Both the position numbers and the translations under genes were made by a program. Positions 9,444-18,079 of a stretch of DNA of 64,000 bases are shown here, piece after piece (position 1 is the stretch's first letter; each line of letters begins with the position of its first letter). The notes under the pieces are model-generated. The model saw nothing but the letters and a program-made list of their open reading frames with translations. It was not told the origin of the DNA and searched no databases. Source of the DNA: Chromobacterium sp. IIBBL 290-4 (GTDB lineage: Bacteria; Pseudomonadota; Gammaproteobacteria; Burkholderiales; Chromobacteriaceae); assembly GCF_024207115.1 (NCBI RefSeq), contig NZ_CP100128.1, positions 186,001-250,000 on the forward strand. The letters are read 5' to 3'.

Positions 9444-10586
9444 CTAATTAACATTTATACCGCCAGACCCCGTTTCATCGGCCTTTTTCATTCCCTGCAC
9501 CGCATCGATGATCACGCCTCGACGGCTATGCTGCGTAAACATTCCCCTATTGAAGTCCTGCAAATCCTTCACCGCCGTATCGGCGTCAACTCGTTTCAAC
9601 ACCTCAACCACCGTGCCGTCATCCATCTTCTTCAACTCACTCCCGACATACACGCCCGCCCCTAAGCCATTCAACCCAGAGCCTTTATAAATCTGGCCAT
9701 CGAACTCAAACAGGCTTTTTGTTCCCACGCCATGATTTTGATCGGAAATGACCACCGCGCTCGCGCCCTTTATCAATTGCGGCTTAAAACCAAAATGATG
9801 CTGCGTGTGCTTTGAGTACACCACCGTCGACTGCTTGGTTGACGAAATATCATGCGCGATGTTTTTTCCCCTATGCCCTGGACCCGGCACCGGGTCAAAC
9901 AAAACCACCTCCACATGCGGGTTTTTCACGCCTTCATTTTTAAGGCGCTCAACAGCTTGCGTCGCCACCTGCGATGCGGCCACGCCATTTCGGCTATGCC
10001 CTTTAATCAAAACAATCGGCTCATCCCCGGCTCTTTTGGCGCGATTGACCTCCATGCTCACCAAGGCGTTGGCCGAACTGATGTTTTTGCTGATCGAGTT
10101 AGCGCCTCTATCCAATATGCCTTTCATGGCCTGCGGCCCTGCTATCAAAAATTCAGTTTTCCGGTATCCGCCTTTCCCAGCCTGCCCAAGCCCATCACCA
10201 GGCGCTGCCGCCACTTGCTTGGATTTTTGAAACGCCTTCTGCTTGCGGTTACGCAAGAAGCCCATATTAAGTACATTTCTGAAAAACTTGCCGGCCTTGG
10301 CTTGCGATTTCCACTGAACATGGCCCGAGCCTGGCATGATCAGTTTGATGACTCTTTTATCGCCCCCGCCCTGCCTAATCACCTGACAACGATCATTCTG
10401 CTTCCGATTCAACTCGCTTGAAGCGCCAGGCGATTGACTTTCCTGCTCCACCGAACGGGGAGCCGCGCTGCCTCTGCTGGCGACACCCAGCACCTCTCCA
10501 CGCGCCCGCACCTGACCTTCCGGGTTGGCGCGACCTTTGCTGATGATGGAATTGGAAACAAGCGAACCCAAGCCGCGCATATGCAT
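9444..10586 (-). CDS. Candidate type III secreted effector with alpha/beta-hydrolase-like motifs
   Basis: A 380-residue protein with no signal peptide and a Ser/Gly/Arg/Gln-rich, probably disordered N-terminus (1-75), as expected for a type III secretion and chaperone-binding region. The C-terminal part has a nucleophile-elbow-like GHSRNG (Ser198) after a hydrophobic strand (PIVLIK), then VVLFDPVPGPGH (Asp231) and VVISDQNHGVG (His285), a possible Ser-Asp-His triad. The ATG at 10586 follows AAGGAG and lies one base after the chaperone stop, so translation is coupled. Base composition is more AT-rich than its neighbours. Secretion and enzymatic activity are inferred. Confidence 0.7.
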   Translation of the reverse strand: MHMRGLGSLVSNSIISKGRANPEGQVRARGEVLGVASRGSAAPRSVEQESQSPGASSELNRKQNDRCQVIRQGGGDKRVIKLIMPGSGHVQWKSQAKAGKFFRNVLNMGFLRNRKQKAFQKSKQVAAAPGDGLGQAGKGGYRKTEFLIAGPQAMKGILDRGANSISKNISSANALVSMEVNRAKRAGDEPIVLIKGHSRNGVAASQVATQAVERLKNEGVKNPHVEVVLFDPVPGPGHRGKNIAHDISSTKQSTVVYSKHTQHHFGFKPQLIKGASAVVISDQNHGVGTKSLFEFDGQIYKGSGLNGLGAGVYVGSELKKMDDGTVVEVLKRVDADTAVKDLQDFNRGMFTQHSRRGVIIDAVQGMKKADETGSGGINVN

Positions 10587-10587
10587 A

Positions 10588-11028
10588 TCATTCTCCTTGC
10601 AGTTCCAATGCCTGGCACATGGCAAGCAATCGTTCCCTGAAATCGGATAGGAGATCAGACAAGCCGGACGCGCGGCTCAAACAAGCCAAATTCACCAAGC
10701 CCTTCAGCTCAAACCCCTCATCGCCACGCCCCAAGGTCAATAATCCACCCTCCACATCCGCGACAGGCTCCAGCAAAACCGACAATGCCTGGCTGGCCAT
10801 CTTGAACAGGCCGGCCTCGCTCACATCGGGCAAGGCGCTCCAAATCCACAGGCGGTCATGCTGTTGCGACAACATCACGTCAGGCGCTCCCTGCAGTTCC
10901 ACCGCCAGAGTGGTTTGCGACTCCAGCCTGCCTAAATCCTCGCGGGAGAATCCCATCCGCACGACGGCTTCGCACAATAAATCCGGCAAATCGCTGCCGG
11001 AATAAGCAGAAAAAGAAAGCGGGTTCAT
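10588..11028 (-). CDS. Type III secretion chaperone, InvB/SpaK-like
   Basis: A 146-residue acidic protein. LLCEAVVRMGF at the start, LWIWSALP in the middle, and GGLLTLGRGDEGFELKGLVNL near the end follow the pattern of InvB/SpaK class IB chaperones, which bind effector N-termini and deliver them to the type III ATPase. I chose the ATG at 11028 (GGAG precedes it); a TTG is one codon upstream. It sits directly before the effector gene with a one-base gap, the classic chaperone-effector arrangement. The secretion apparatus itself is not in the window. Confidence 0.75.
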   Translation of the reverse strand: MNPLSFSAYSGSDLPDLLCEAVVRMGFSREDLGRLESQTTLAVELQGAPDVMLSQQHDRLWIWSALPDVSEAGLFKMASQALSVLLEPVADVEGGLLTLGRGDEGFELKGLVNLACLSRASGLSDLLSDFRERLLAMCQALELQGE

Positions 11029-11192
11029 CAATCGAACTCCATCAAAATGATCAACCCCGCCATGGTTGCAGATACGCGCGCATTACACTTTCAAAAAACG
11101 CCCATACTTGCCCAGACATTTACTTGCGACGCCTGAAATTGGCCCTCGGGATGGAAAGCATGGCCCTTGGGCGACCATCACGCCGCACGCGC

Positions 11193-11226
11193 AAAAAAAC
11201 CGCCGGCGCGAAACGCGGCGGCGGTC
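11193..11226 (-). terminator. Intrinsic terminator after pflA
   Basis: Read on the minus strand, a GC-rich stem of about 12 pairs (ACCGCCGCCGCG against CGCGCCGGCGGT, one mismatch) with a TTT loop is followed by a run of seven T. It lies about 30 bases past the pflA stop. Confidence 0.85.
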
Positions 11227-11254
11227 AGGCAGAATGAGGGGATGGAATTAAAGC

Positions 11255-12034
11255 TCAGGTGACTTTCATGCCGCGGCTGGCGAACAGCGCGCGCGTATGC
11301 GCCACTTGCTCGGAGGTGGGGATAGGCGTGTCGTTCAGCTGGTATTCCATGCCCAGCTGCGCCCATTTGTCCTTGCCCAGCTGATGGAAAGGCAGCACCT
11401 CCACCCGTTCCACCACCTCGCCCAGCGTGGCGACGAAATCGGCCAGCCGTTCGATGTCGGCGTCGCCGTCGGTCAAGCCCGGCACCAGCACATAGCGTAT
11501 CCACATCTTCTTTTTCAGACGCTTCAGGCGCTTGGCGAAATCCAGCGTCGGCTGCAAGGGCTGGCCGGTGAGAGCCTGATACTTGTCGGGATCGGAATGC
11601 TTGATGTCCAGCATCACCAAGTCGACGTCGTCGAACCACTCGTCCGTCACGCGCTCATGCAGGAAACCCTGGGTATCCAGCGCGGTGTGCAGGCCGTAGC
11701 GTTCTTTGATTTCGTGGAACAACTCGCCGACGAACTCGTGCTGCATCAGCGGCTCGCCGCCGGAAATGGTGACGCCGCCGGCAAACTTGAGGAAGCGGGC
11801 GTATGGCGCCACTTCGGACAGCGCCTGCTCGACGCTGACCTGACGGCCGTTGTGCAGCTTCCAGGTATCGGGGTTGTGGCAGTACAGGCAGCGGAATTGA
11901 CAGCCCGAGGTGAAAAACACGAAACGCATGCCGGGGCCGTCCACGCCGGCGCCGCTTTCGGTGGAATGCAAATAGCCTATGGTGTCGGTGCTGACAGCTT
12001 GGGCGGTGTAGTCTGCGGCGATGGGTGGGGTCAT
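11255..12034 (-). CDS. pflA: Pyruvate formate-lyase activating enzyme (radical SAM)
   Basis: A 259-residue radical SAM enzyme that installs the glycyl radical on PflB. The cluster motif GCQFRCLYC gives Cys45, Cys49 and Cys52, followed by HNPDTW. GGVTISGGEPLMQ, LDTQGF and MLDIKH are typical SAM-barrel motifs of PflA. It lies 83 bases downstream of pflB on the same strand, with a hairpin in the gap that may reduce its expression relative to pflB. It acts only under anaerobic conditions because the active site is oxygen sensitive. Confidence 0.95.
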   Translation of the reverse strand: MTPPIAADYTAQAVSTDTIGYLHSTESGAGVDGPGMRFVFFTSGCQFRCLYCHNPDTWKLHNGRQVSVEQALSEVAPYARFLKFAGGVTISGGEPLMQHEFVGELFHEIKERYGLHTALDTQGFLHERVTDEWFDDVDLVMLDIKHSDPDKYQALTGQPLQPTLDFAKRLKRLKKKMWIRYVLVPGLTDGDADIERLADFVATLGEVVERVEVLPFHQLGKDKWAQLGMEYQLNDTPIPTSEQVAHTRALFASRGMKVT

Positions 12035-12058
12035 TGCCGTATCTCCGGTATATCCATG

Positions 12059-12093
12059 AAAAAGGCGGGGCGTTCCTGGTGGAAGCCCCGCCC
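12059..12093 (-). terminator. Hairpin with T-run between pflB and pflA
   Basis: On the minus strand GGCGGGGC and GCCCCGCC form a perfect 8-bp stem with a 13-base loop, followed by five T. It looks like a partial terminator that would make pflB mRNA more abundant than pflB-pflA readthrough; the degree of readthrough is inference. Confidence 0.65.
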
Positions 12094-12117
12094 ATTGCTG
12101 CTTGAGGCTAACTCAGC

Positions 12118-14445
12118 TTACATCTTGCCGTGGAAGGTGCGGTTGATCACGTCCATCTGCTGCTCGCGGGTCAGCTTGATGAAGTTCACGGCGTAGCCCG
12201 ACACGCGGATGGTCAGCTGCGGGTACAGTTCCGGGTGCTCCATCGCGTCCAGCAGGGTTTCGCGCTTGAACACGTTGACGTTGACGTGGAAGCCGCCGCC
12301 CGGGATGTCGCGCTCGCCTTCGCAATCGAACGGCGTGCAGTTGGCGCTGCTGAACTTGGTCGGGTTGGCCGAGCAGAAGCCGTCCAGGCAGTTGGCCAGG
12401 TTCAGGATGCGCTCGTCGGCAGTATGGCCCAGCGCGTCCGGCGTAGCCGAAGCGGTCCAGCTGATGCCGTCCAGCGCCGAGTCGTACGGCAGCTTGGCCA
12501 CCGAGGCGCCCGCCGCCACAAAGCCCTTCACATCGCGGCCGTTCATCGGGTTGGCGCCCGGGGAGAACGGTTCGCCGGCGCGGCGGCCGTCCGGGGTGTT
12601 GCCGGTCTTCTTGCCGTACACCACATTGGAGGTGATGGTCAACACCGACTGGGTCGGCTTGGAGTCGCGGTAGAAGTACGGCTGGGCCTTGATCTTGTCC
12701 ATGAAGGACTTGGTCAGCCACACGGCGATGTCGTCCACGCGGTCGTCGTTGTTGCCGTAAGCCGGGTATTCGCCTTCGATCTTGTAATCGACAGCCAGGC
12801 CGTCCTCATTGCGGATGATGTGCACCTTGGCGAACTTGACGGCGGACAGCGAGTCGGCGGCCACGGACAGGCCGGCGATGCCGCAAGCCATGGTGCGGAT
12901 GATGTCGCGGTCGTGCAGCGCCATCTCGATGCGCTCGTAGGCGTACTTGTCGTGCATGTAGTGGATGCAGTTCAGCGCCTTGACGTAGGTGGCGGCCAGC
13001 CAGTCCATCATCTTCTCGAACTTGGGCATCAGCTCTTCATAGGTCAGCACGTCGCCGGTGATCGGCTCGAAGCCCTTGGCCACCAGCGCGCCGGATTTCT
13101 CGTCGCGGCCGCCGTTGATGGCGTACAGCATGGCCTTGGCCAGGTTGGCGCGGGCGCCGAAGAACTGCATCTGCTTGCCGATCTTCATCGCCGACACGCA
13201 GCAGGCGATGCCGTAGTCGTCGCCCCAGTAAGGCAGCATCAGATCGTCGTTTTCGTACTGGATGGCGCTGGTATCGATGGACACCTTGGCGCAGAAGTTC
13301 TTGAAGCCTTGCGGGAATTTCACCGACCACAGCACGGTCAGGTTCGGTTCCGGCGCCGGGCCCAGGTTGTACAGGGTGTTCAGGAAGCGGAAGCTGTTCT
13401 TGGTCACCAGGGTGCGGCCGTCTTGGCCCATGCCGCCGATGGATTCGGTCACCCAGGTCGGGTCGCCGGAGAACAGTTGATCGTATTCCGGGGTGCGCAG
13501 GAAGCGGACGATGCGCAGCTTGATCACCAGATCGTCGATCATTTCCTGAGCTTGTTCTTCAGTCAGTTCGCCGGCGGCGATGTCGCGCTCGATGTAGACG
13601 TCCAGAAAGGTGGACACGCGGCCGAAGGACATGGCGGCGCCGTTTTGCTCCTTCACGGCGGCCAGGTAGGCGAAGTACACCCATTGCACCGCTTCGCGGG
13701 CATTGGCGGCCGGGCGGCTGATGTCGTAGCCGTACTTGGCGGCCATCTGCTTCAGTTCGTCCAGGGCGCGGAATTGTTCGGACAGCTCTTCGCGCTGACG
13801 CATCACGTCGTCGGTGAAGGTGGCGTTGTCCAGTTCGTGGAACACTTGCTGGCGCTCGGCGCGCAGGAAGTCGGTGCCGTACAGGGCCACGCGGCGGTAG
13901 TCGCCGATGATGCGGCCGCGGCCGTAGGCGTCAGGCAGGCCGGTGATCACGCCGGACTTGCGGCAAGCCATGATTTCCGGGGTGTAAACATCGAACACGC
14001 CCTGGTTATGGCTCTTGCGATACTTTTCCCACACTTCCTTGATCATCGGGTCCAGCTTGAAGCCGAAGGCTTCCAGACCGTTTTCGACCATGCGCAGGCC
14101 GCCGTTCGGCATGATGGCGCGCTTCAGCGGGGCGTCGGTTTGCAGGCCGACGATCACTTCATTGGACTGGTCGATGTAGCCGGCGTCGTGCGCGGTGATG
14201 GAGGAGCCGCGGTCGGCGGAGACATCCAGCACGCCCTTGGCGCGCTCTTCCTTCAGCAGCACGCCCAGGGTATCCCACAGTTTCTTGGTGCGATCGGTCG
14301 CGCCGGCCAAGAAGCTGTCGTCGCCTTCGTACGGCTGATAGTTCAGCTGAATGAAGTTGCGGACATCGACCTTGCTCTGCCATTCGCCGGCGGCGAAATC
14401 GCGCCACGGGTTGGCTTGAGTAGCATTTTGAGTGATGGCGTCCAT
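12118..14445 (-). CDS. pflB: Formate C-acetyltransferase (pyruvate formate-lyase)
   Basis: A 775-residue glycyl-radical enzyme converting pyruvate and CoA to formate and acetyl-CoA in fermentation. The active-site cysteine pair is Cys415-Cys416 ([13 protein letters not shown]) and the radical glycine is Gly750 in [11 protein letters not shown] near the C-terminus. Length and both motifs match E. coli PflB. The ATG at 14445 follows a strong AGGAGG. A perfect FNR/Anr palindrome stands 78 bases upstream with a plausible -10 in register, so induction without oxygen is expected. Formate is presumably exported by FocA, encoded upstream. Confidence 0.97.
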   Translation of the reverse strand: MDAITQNATQANPWRDFAAGEWQSKVDVRNFIQLNYQPYEGDDSFLAGATDRTKKLWDTLGVLLKEERAKGVLDVSADRGSSITAHDAGYIDQSNEVIVGLQTDAPLKRAIMPNGGLRMVENGLEAFGFKLDPMIKEVWEKYRKSHNQGVFDVYTPEIMACRKSGVITGLPDAYGRGRIIGDYRRVALYGTDFLRAERQQVFHELDNATFTDDVMRQREELSEQFRALDELKQMAAKYGYDISRPAANAREAVQWVYFAYLAAVKEQNGAAMSFGRVSTFLDVYIERDIAAGELTEEQAQEMIDDLVIKLRIVRFLRTPEYDQLFSGDPTWVTESIGGMGQDGRTLVTKNSFRFLNTLYNLGPAPEPNLTVLWSVKFPQGFKNFCAKVSIDTSAIQYENDDLMLPYWGDDYGIACCVSAMKIGKQMQFFGARANLAKAMLYAINGGRDEKSGALVAKGFEPITGDVLTYEELMPKFEKMMDWLAATYVKALNCIHYMHDKYAYERIEMALHDRDIIRTMACGIAGLSVAADSLSAVKFAKVHIIRNEDGLAVDYKIEGEYPAYGNNDDRVDDIAVWLTKSFMDKIKAQPYFYRDSKPTQSVLTITSNVVYGKKTGNTPDGRRAGEPFSPGANPMNGRDVKGFVAAGASVAKLPYDSALDGISWTASATPDALGHTADERILNLANCLDGFCSANPTKFSSANCTPFDCEGERDIPGGGFHVNVNVFKRETLLDAMEHPELYPQLTIRVSGYAVNFIKLTREQQMDVINRTFHGKM

Positions 14446-14494
14446 CTGGGGCCTCCTTCTTGGCTAGATCCAGTAAGTGTTAGATATTGAACAC

Positions 14495-14536
14495 ATCGTA
14501 CATTCGGATTCGAAAATTTCGCTTGATCTTAATCAA
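14495..14536 (-). promoter_or_regulatory. FNR/Anr-dependent promoter of pflB
   Basis: TTGATCTTAATCAA at 14523-14536 is a perfect match to the FNR consensus TTGATnnnnATCAA. On the minus strand a TACGAT hexamer at 14500-14495 sits where the -10 box of a class II promoter (activator centred at -41.5) would be. Together they predict a start site near 14488, about 43 bases before the pflB ATG. Confidence 0.8.
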
Positions 14537-14716
14537 GTCAGCCCCTGCTTATAGCGCGATTTCGATGCCGCGCCGCAACATGCCGAATGCGTCCCACACC
14601 CTTGTAATATCAGTATTTTACAGCAAAATCGGCGCGATACCCGATGTACCGCGCCAACTACATTCGAAACCGAACATTCACAAGCCGTTCACCGGCCCGT
14701 CGTCCGCCTCATGTTC

Positions 14717-15499
14717 TCAGACCGCGTTCAAGGTATGGCGTTCCAAGCAGAACACCACCAGGCCCACGCCGACCGCGCCGCCGACAATATTGCCCAAGGT
14801 GGCCGGCAGCATATTGTGCAGGATGTCGCCCCACTCCAGCCCCGCCATGTTTTGCAGCTTGGCCAGCGCGAAGAAGGCCATATTGGCGATGCTGTGCTCA
14901 AAACCGGAGAAGAAGAACACGAACACCAGCAGCATGATCACCAGGATGCGCGCAGCCTCGTTGGCCAGGCGCATCGGCACCCACACCGCCAGGCAGATGA
15001 TCCAGTTGCACAGCACGCCCTTCCAGAAAATCTCCATGGAAGAAGCGTGCACCTTGTGCTCCACCACGCTGAACAGCAAGTGGTTGGCCGGCAGCACGCC
15101 CATGCCGCCCGCTCCGGCCAGCACCGCCACGAACAACAATACGCCGATCAGGTTGCCTATATATACCATCGCCCAGCTGCGCAGCAGATTGCAGGTGCGG
15201 CAGCGGCCGCTAAGCCGGCCAACGGTGAAGTACATCACATTGCTGGTGAACAGCTCCACCTTGCAGACGATGATGCTGACCAGCGCCACGCCGAAGAAAC
15301 CGGCCGTGGCGATGTAATAGCCGGAATCGCCGGCCGCGAAGAACACCTGGCCCAACTTCAGGCTGACGGCGAGGACAACCGCGATCAAGGCGCCGGCCAT
15401 GGCGGCGCTGAGCAGATAACGGCCCGGCTCGGCCAGTAAAACATCCTGCTTGCTGGCTGCCTCGTCGGCCACATAGGCGAGAGTGGAGGGGTGGCTCAT
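14717..15499 (-). CDS. focA: Formate/nitrite transporter family channel, FocA-like
   Basis: A 260-residue inner-membrane channel of the FNT family. Six hydrophobic segments are visible, with family motifs such as KVELFTSNVMYFTVGRLSG, ILCNWIICLAVW-like LCNWIICLAVWVP, and FVFFFSGFEHSIANMAFF. It should export formate made by PflB and re-import it at low pH. I chose the ATG at 15499 (MSHPSTL) because transmembrane topology begins after it. It precedes pflB with a 271-base gap that contains a separate pflB promoter, so both joint and separate transcription are possible. Confidence 0.92.
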   Translation of the reverse strand: MSHPSTLAYVADEAASKQDVLLAEPGRYLLSAAMAGALIAVVLAVSLKLGQVFFAAGDSGYYIATAGFFGVALVSIIVCKVELFTSNVMYFTVGRLSGRCRTCNLLRSWAMVYIGNLIGVLLFVAVLAGAGGMGVLPANHLLFSVVEHKVHASSMEIFWKGVLCNWIICLAVWVPMRLANEAARILVIMLLVFVFFFSGFEHSIANMAFFALAKLQNMAGLEWGDILHNMLPATLGNIVGGAVGVGLVVFCLERHTLNAV

Positions 15500-15590
15500 G
15501 ATGTCGTCTCTTGATAAAGGATAAAGGGGAGTCGAAGCCGCGGCGCGAGAGAGCGCATCCGCATTCGCAAATATTGCAATTTGCGAAAAT

Positions 15591-15631
15591 TTTATGTTCG
15601 ATTCCGTAAAAAAGTGTTTGACGGCCATCAA
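15591..15631 (-). promoter_or_regulatory. FNR-like site and -10 upstream of focA
   Basis: TTGACGGCCATCAA at 15618-15631 differs from TTGATnnnnATCAA at one base. A CATAAA hexamer on the minus strand at 15596-15591 is spaced as a class II -10 box. The site lies about 120 bases upstream of the focA ATG. Confidence 0.6.
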
Positions 15632-16594
15632 TCCTAGATAGGCTTTCCATACGGAATATTTCGCCCCCACCCCTGCCTCCGCCCATGGCCACCCCTTGCA
15701 AATCCTATATATATCAATGCGATATCTAACCCTATCGCCCTAACGCCAGCCTTCAGCCCCACTCTCTGCAGCCGCCCTCCGCCTCCCAATCCGCATCTCT
15801 CTCAATCCGCAACTCAAACTCGGACACTAAGTAATGATTTGAAAATTTAAATTTTCATCTCCTTTCGTTTATTTTCACTTTTGAATATTTATGCAATATG
15901 ATATTGGGTGAATTCTCTAAACGCGCGTTTCAATCATTCAATACGAACATTTCAACCTAGCCATGCTTCAAAGACGCATCGGCCATTCCGCCGCAGAACG
16001 CCAAAAATTCATAAAATCCATATGATTCAATTGCTTGCAAAAATTCCAATTCGAACCCAAAGCGCCGCGCGCCCGCTGCCGGCAAGTCCCAAAATAGCGC
16101 TCCCGACGCAGTAAAGAATCAAAACCGAAGCGCTACAAGCAATCTTTCAAACCGAGCAATGGCTCAAATAATAAATTTATGCCAATTCAAAATGGCAAAA
16201 ACTGCAAATTTCATCAACTTGAAATTACGTTTCTTAGAATCAAATTCTGAGCAATTTAATTTCAATTAAAATGGATTAAGCCACCATTAGAACAAAAATA
16301 TTGCTCCCGCCTCATCTAAAAAAATCGAAATAGCGCTATCCGACAGGTTCATTTGTTCATTTGGCGACAATTTTAACTTGATTAGAATCAACTGATGTTC
16401 TTAAATGTGTACCTTTCCAATTACAAAAGCCCTTACGATGTGCAGCAACGAAGCAGGACAAGGTCTCGCCAAAGCCAACAAGAGACACCTGCTGACCACC
16501 GCACATTTCGATGCTCCACCCCATGCGCCACCAACGCCGGCGCAGGAACATCGACCCGGTATTTGCGTATATCCGTTTTGAAAAGGCACGAATC
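15632..16594. other. AT-rich intergenic region between focA and the serine transporter
   Basis: About 960 bases, clearly richer in A/T than the surrounding genes, especially 15830-16400. I see no convincing protein-coding frame. It contains the focA FNR-like site at its left edge and a perfect FNR box at 16378-16391. The rest could hold H-NS-binding DNA or an unrecognised small RNA, but I can point to no specific structure. Confidence 0.45.
16378..16391 (+). promoter_or_regulatory. FNR/Anr box upstream of the serine transporter
   Basis: TTGATTAGAATCAA matches the FNR consensus exactly. It lies 204 bases before the transporter ATG. The spacing predicts a start near 16426; a weak TGTGTACCTT (16406-16415) could serve as an extended -10. 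Confidence 0.7.
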
Positions 16595-17893
16595 ATGTCA
16601 CAAACCATTGCCTCCACCGCTCCCCGCTCCGGCTCGTCCGGATGGACCAAGCACGACACCACCTGGATGCTCGGCCTGTATGGCACCGCCATCGGCGCCG
16701 GCGTTCTGTTCCTCCCGATCAACGCCGGCATCGGCGGCCTGTGGCCGCTGATGCTAATGGCCATCCTGGCCCTGCCGCTGACCTTCTTCGCCCACCGCGG
16801 CCTGACCCGCTTCGTGCTGTCCGGCAGCAAAGAAGGCGCGGACATCACCGAAGTGGTGGAAGAACACTTCGGCATCGGCGCCGGCAAGATCATCACCCTG
16901 CTGTACTTCTTCGCCATCTACCCGATTCTGTTGATGTACAGCGTGGCCATCACCAATACGGTGCTGTCCTTCCTGAATAACCAGCTGCATATCGACGTGG
17001 GCACCGGCACCGCCACCCGCGCCGTCTTCTCGCTGGCGCTGATCCTGGGCCTGATGTCCATCGTGCGCCTGGGCGGCCAGATGATCGTCAAGGCGATGAG
17101 CATCCTGGTTTACCCCTTCGTGGTGGTGCTGATGATGCTGGCCCTGTACCTGATCCCGCAATGGAGCGACACCGCCATCCGCCACGCCGGCAGCCTGGGC
17201 GACGCCGTATCCAGCGGCGCCTTCTACAAGACGCTGTGGCTGGCCATCCCGGTGATGGTGTTCTCGTTCAACCACTCGCCTATCATCTCGTCCTTCTCCG
17301 TCGACCAGCGCAAGCTGCACGGCGATGAAGCCGAGCAATCTTCCAGCCGCGTGCTGATCCGCGCCCACACCATGATGGTGCTGACCGTGATGTTCTTCGT
17401 GTTCAGCTGCGTGTTCAGCCTGAGCCCGGCCGACCTGGCCGCCGCCAAGGCCCAGAACATCTCCATCCTGTCCTACCTGGCCAACCACTTCCAGAACCCG
17501 GTGATGGAATGGGTTGCCCCGATCATCGCCATGGTAGCCATCAGCAAGTCCTTCCTGGGCCACTACCTGGGCGCCAAAGAAGGCTTCAACGGCCTGGTGA
17601 TCAAGCAACTGCGCCAGAGCGGCAAGACCATCGAATCTTCCAAGCTGGACCGCTACACCGCCATCTTCATGATCGTGACCTGCTGGATCATCGCCACCAT
17701 CAACCCGTCCATCCTGGGCATGATTGAAACCCTGGGCGGCCCTGTCATCGCGATGCTGCTGTTCCTGATGCCGATGTACGCCATCCAGAAAGTGCCGGCG
17801 ATGAAGAAGTACTCCGGCGCCGCCAGCAACATCTTCGTGGTACTGATCGGCCTGATCGCCATCTCCGCCATCTTCTACGATCTGATCGCCTGA
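16595..17893 (+). CDS. Serine/threonine transporter, HAAAP family (SdaC/DlsT type)
   Basis: A 432-residue inner-membrane amino-acid:proton symporter with about 11 hydrophobic segments. The N-terminal GLYGTAIGAGVLFLPINAG is the hallmark glycine-rich helix of the family, and FSFNHSPIISSFSVDQRK is a conserved loop in SdaC homologues. It is followed by the serine dehydratase, so serine import for deamination to pyruvate is the likely role. I chose the ATG at 16595 (AAAGGCAC upstream) since the N-terminal extension is not family-like. A perfect FNR box upstream suggests induction without oxygen. Confidence 0.9.
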   Translation: MSQTIASTAPRSGSSGWTKHDTTWMLGLYGTAIGAGVLFLPINAGIGGLWPLMLMAILALPLTFFAHRGLTRFVLSGSKEGADITEVVEEHFGIGAGKIITLLYFFAIYPILLMYSVAITNTVLSFLNNQLHIDVGTGTATRAVFSLALILGLMSIVRLGGQMIVKAMSILVYPFVVVLMMLALYLIPQWSDTAIRHAGSLGDAVSSGAFYKTLWLAIPVMVFSFNHSPIISSFSVDQRKLHGDEAEQSSSRVLIRAHTMMVLTVMFFVFSCVFSLSPADLAAAKAQNISILSYLANHFQNPVMEWVAPIIAMVAISKSFLGHYLGAKEGFNGLVIKQLRQSGKTIESSKLDRYTAIFMIVTCWIIATINPSILGMIETLGGPVIAMLLFLMPMYAIQKVPAMKKYSGAASNIFVVLIGLIAISAIFYDLIA

Positions 17894-17907
17894 TCGTAAG
17901 CAAACAG

Positions 17908-17925
17908 GCCCCCGCCTCTGGGGGC
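17908..17925 (+). terminator. Hairpin after the serine transporter
   Basis: GCCCCC and GGGGGC form a 6-bp stem around GCCTCT, 15 bases past the stop. There is no T-run, so it may be an mRNA-stabilising or partial stop signal and not a full terminator. Confidence 0.4.
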
Positions 17926-17975
17926 TGGGAAATTGGGGTTCGATCATCAGGCAGCGGATTTCCGCCCTGACAGAC

Positions 17976-18001
17976 AGAGGCCCGGCTTGGCCGGGTCCTC
18001 T
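17976..18001 (+). promoter_or_regulatory. Strong hairpin in the transporter-sdaA leader
   Basis: AGAGGCCCGGC and GCCGGGTCCTCT pair almost fully around a TTG loop, making an 11-12 bp stem about 80 bases before the sdaA ATG. It has no T-run. It could protect or attenuate the downstream mRNA; no known riboswitch fold is recognised. Confidence 0.4.
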
Positions 18002-18079
18002 GGGACCTCTCCCGATCTCCCGCTCGCAGCCGCCCGGCCTGTCCTCCTTCCAGAATTTCTGCATTAAAGAGGTAGCATC

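Noticed and set aside
12130..14490. A 786-codon open frame antisense to pflB
   Set aside because: It mirrors pflB codon bias, is rich in His, Gln and Val in a low-complexity manner, and matches no family; pflB is certain.
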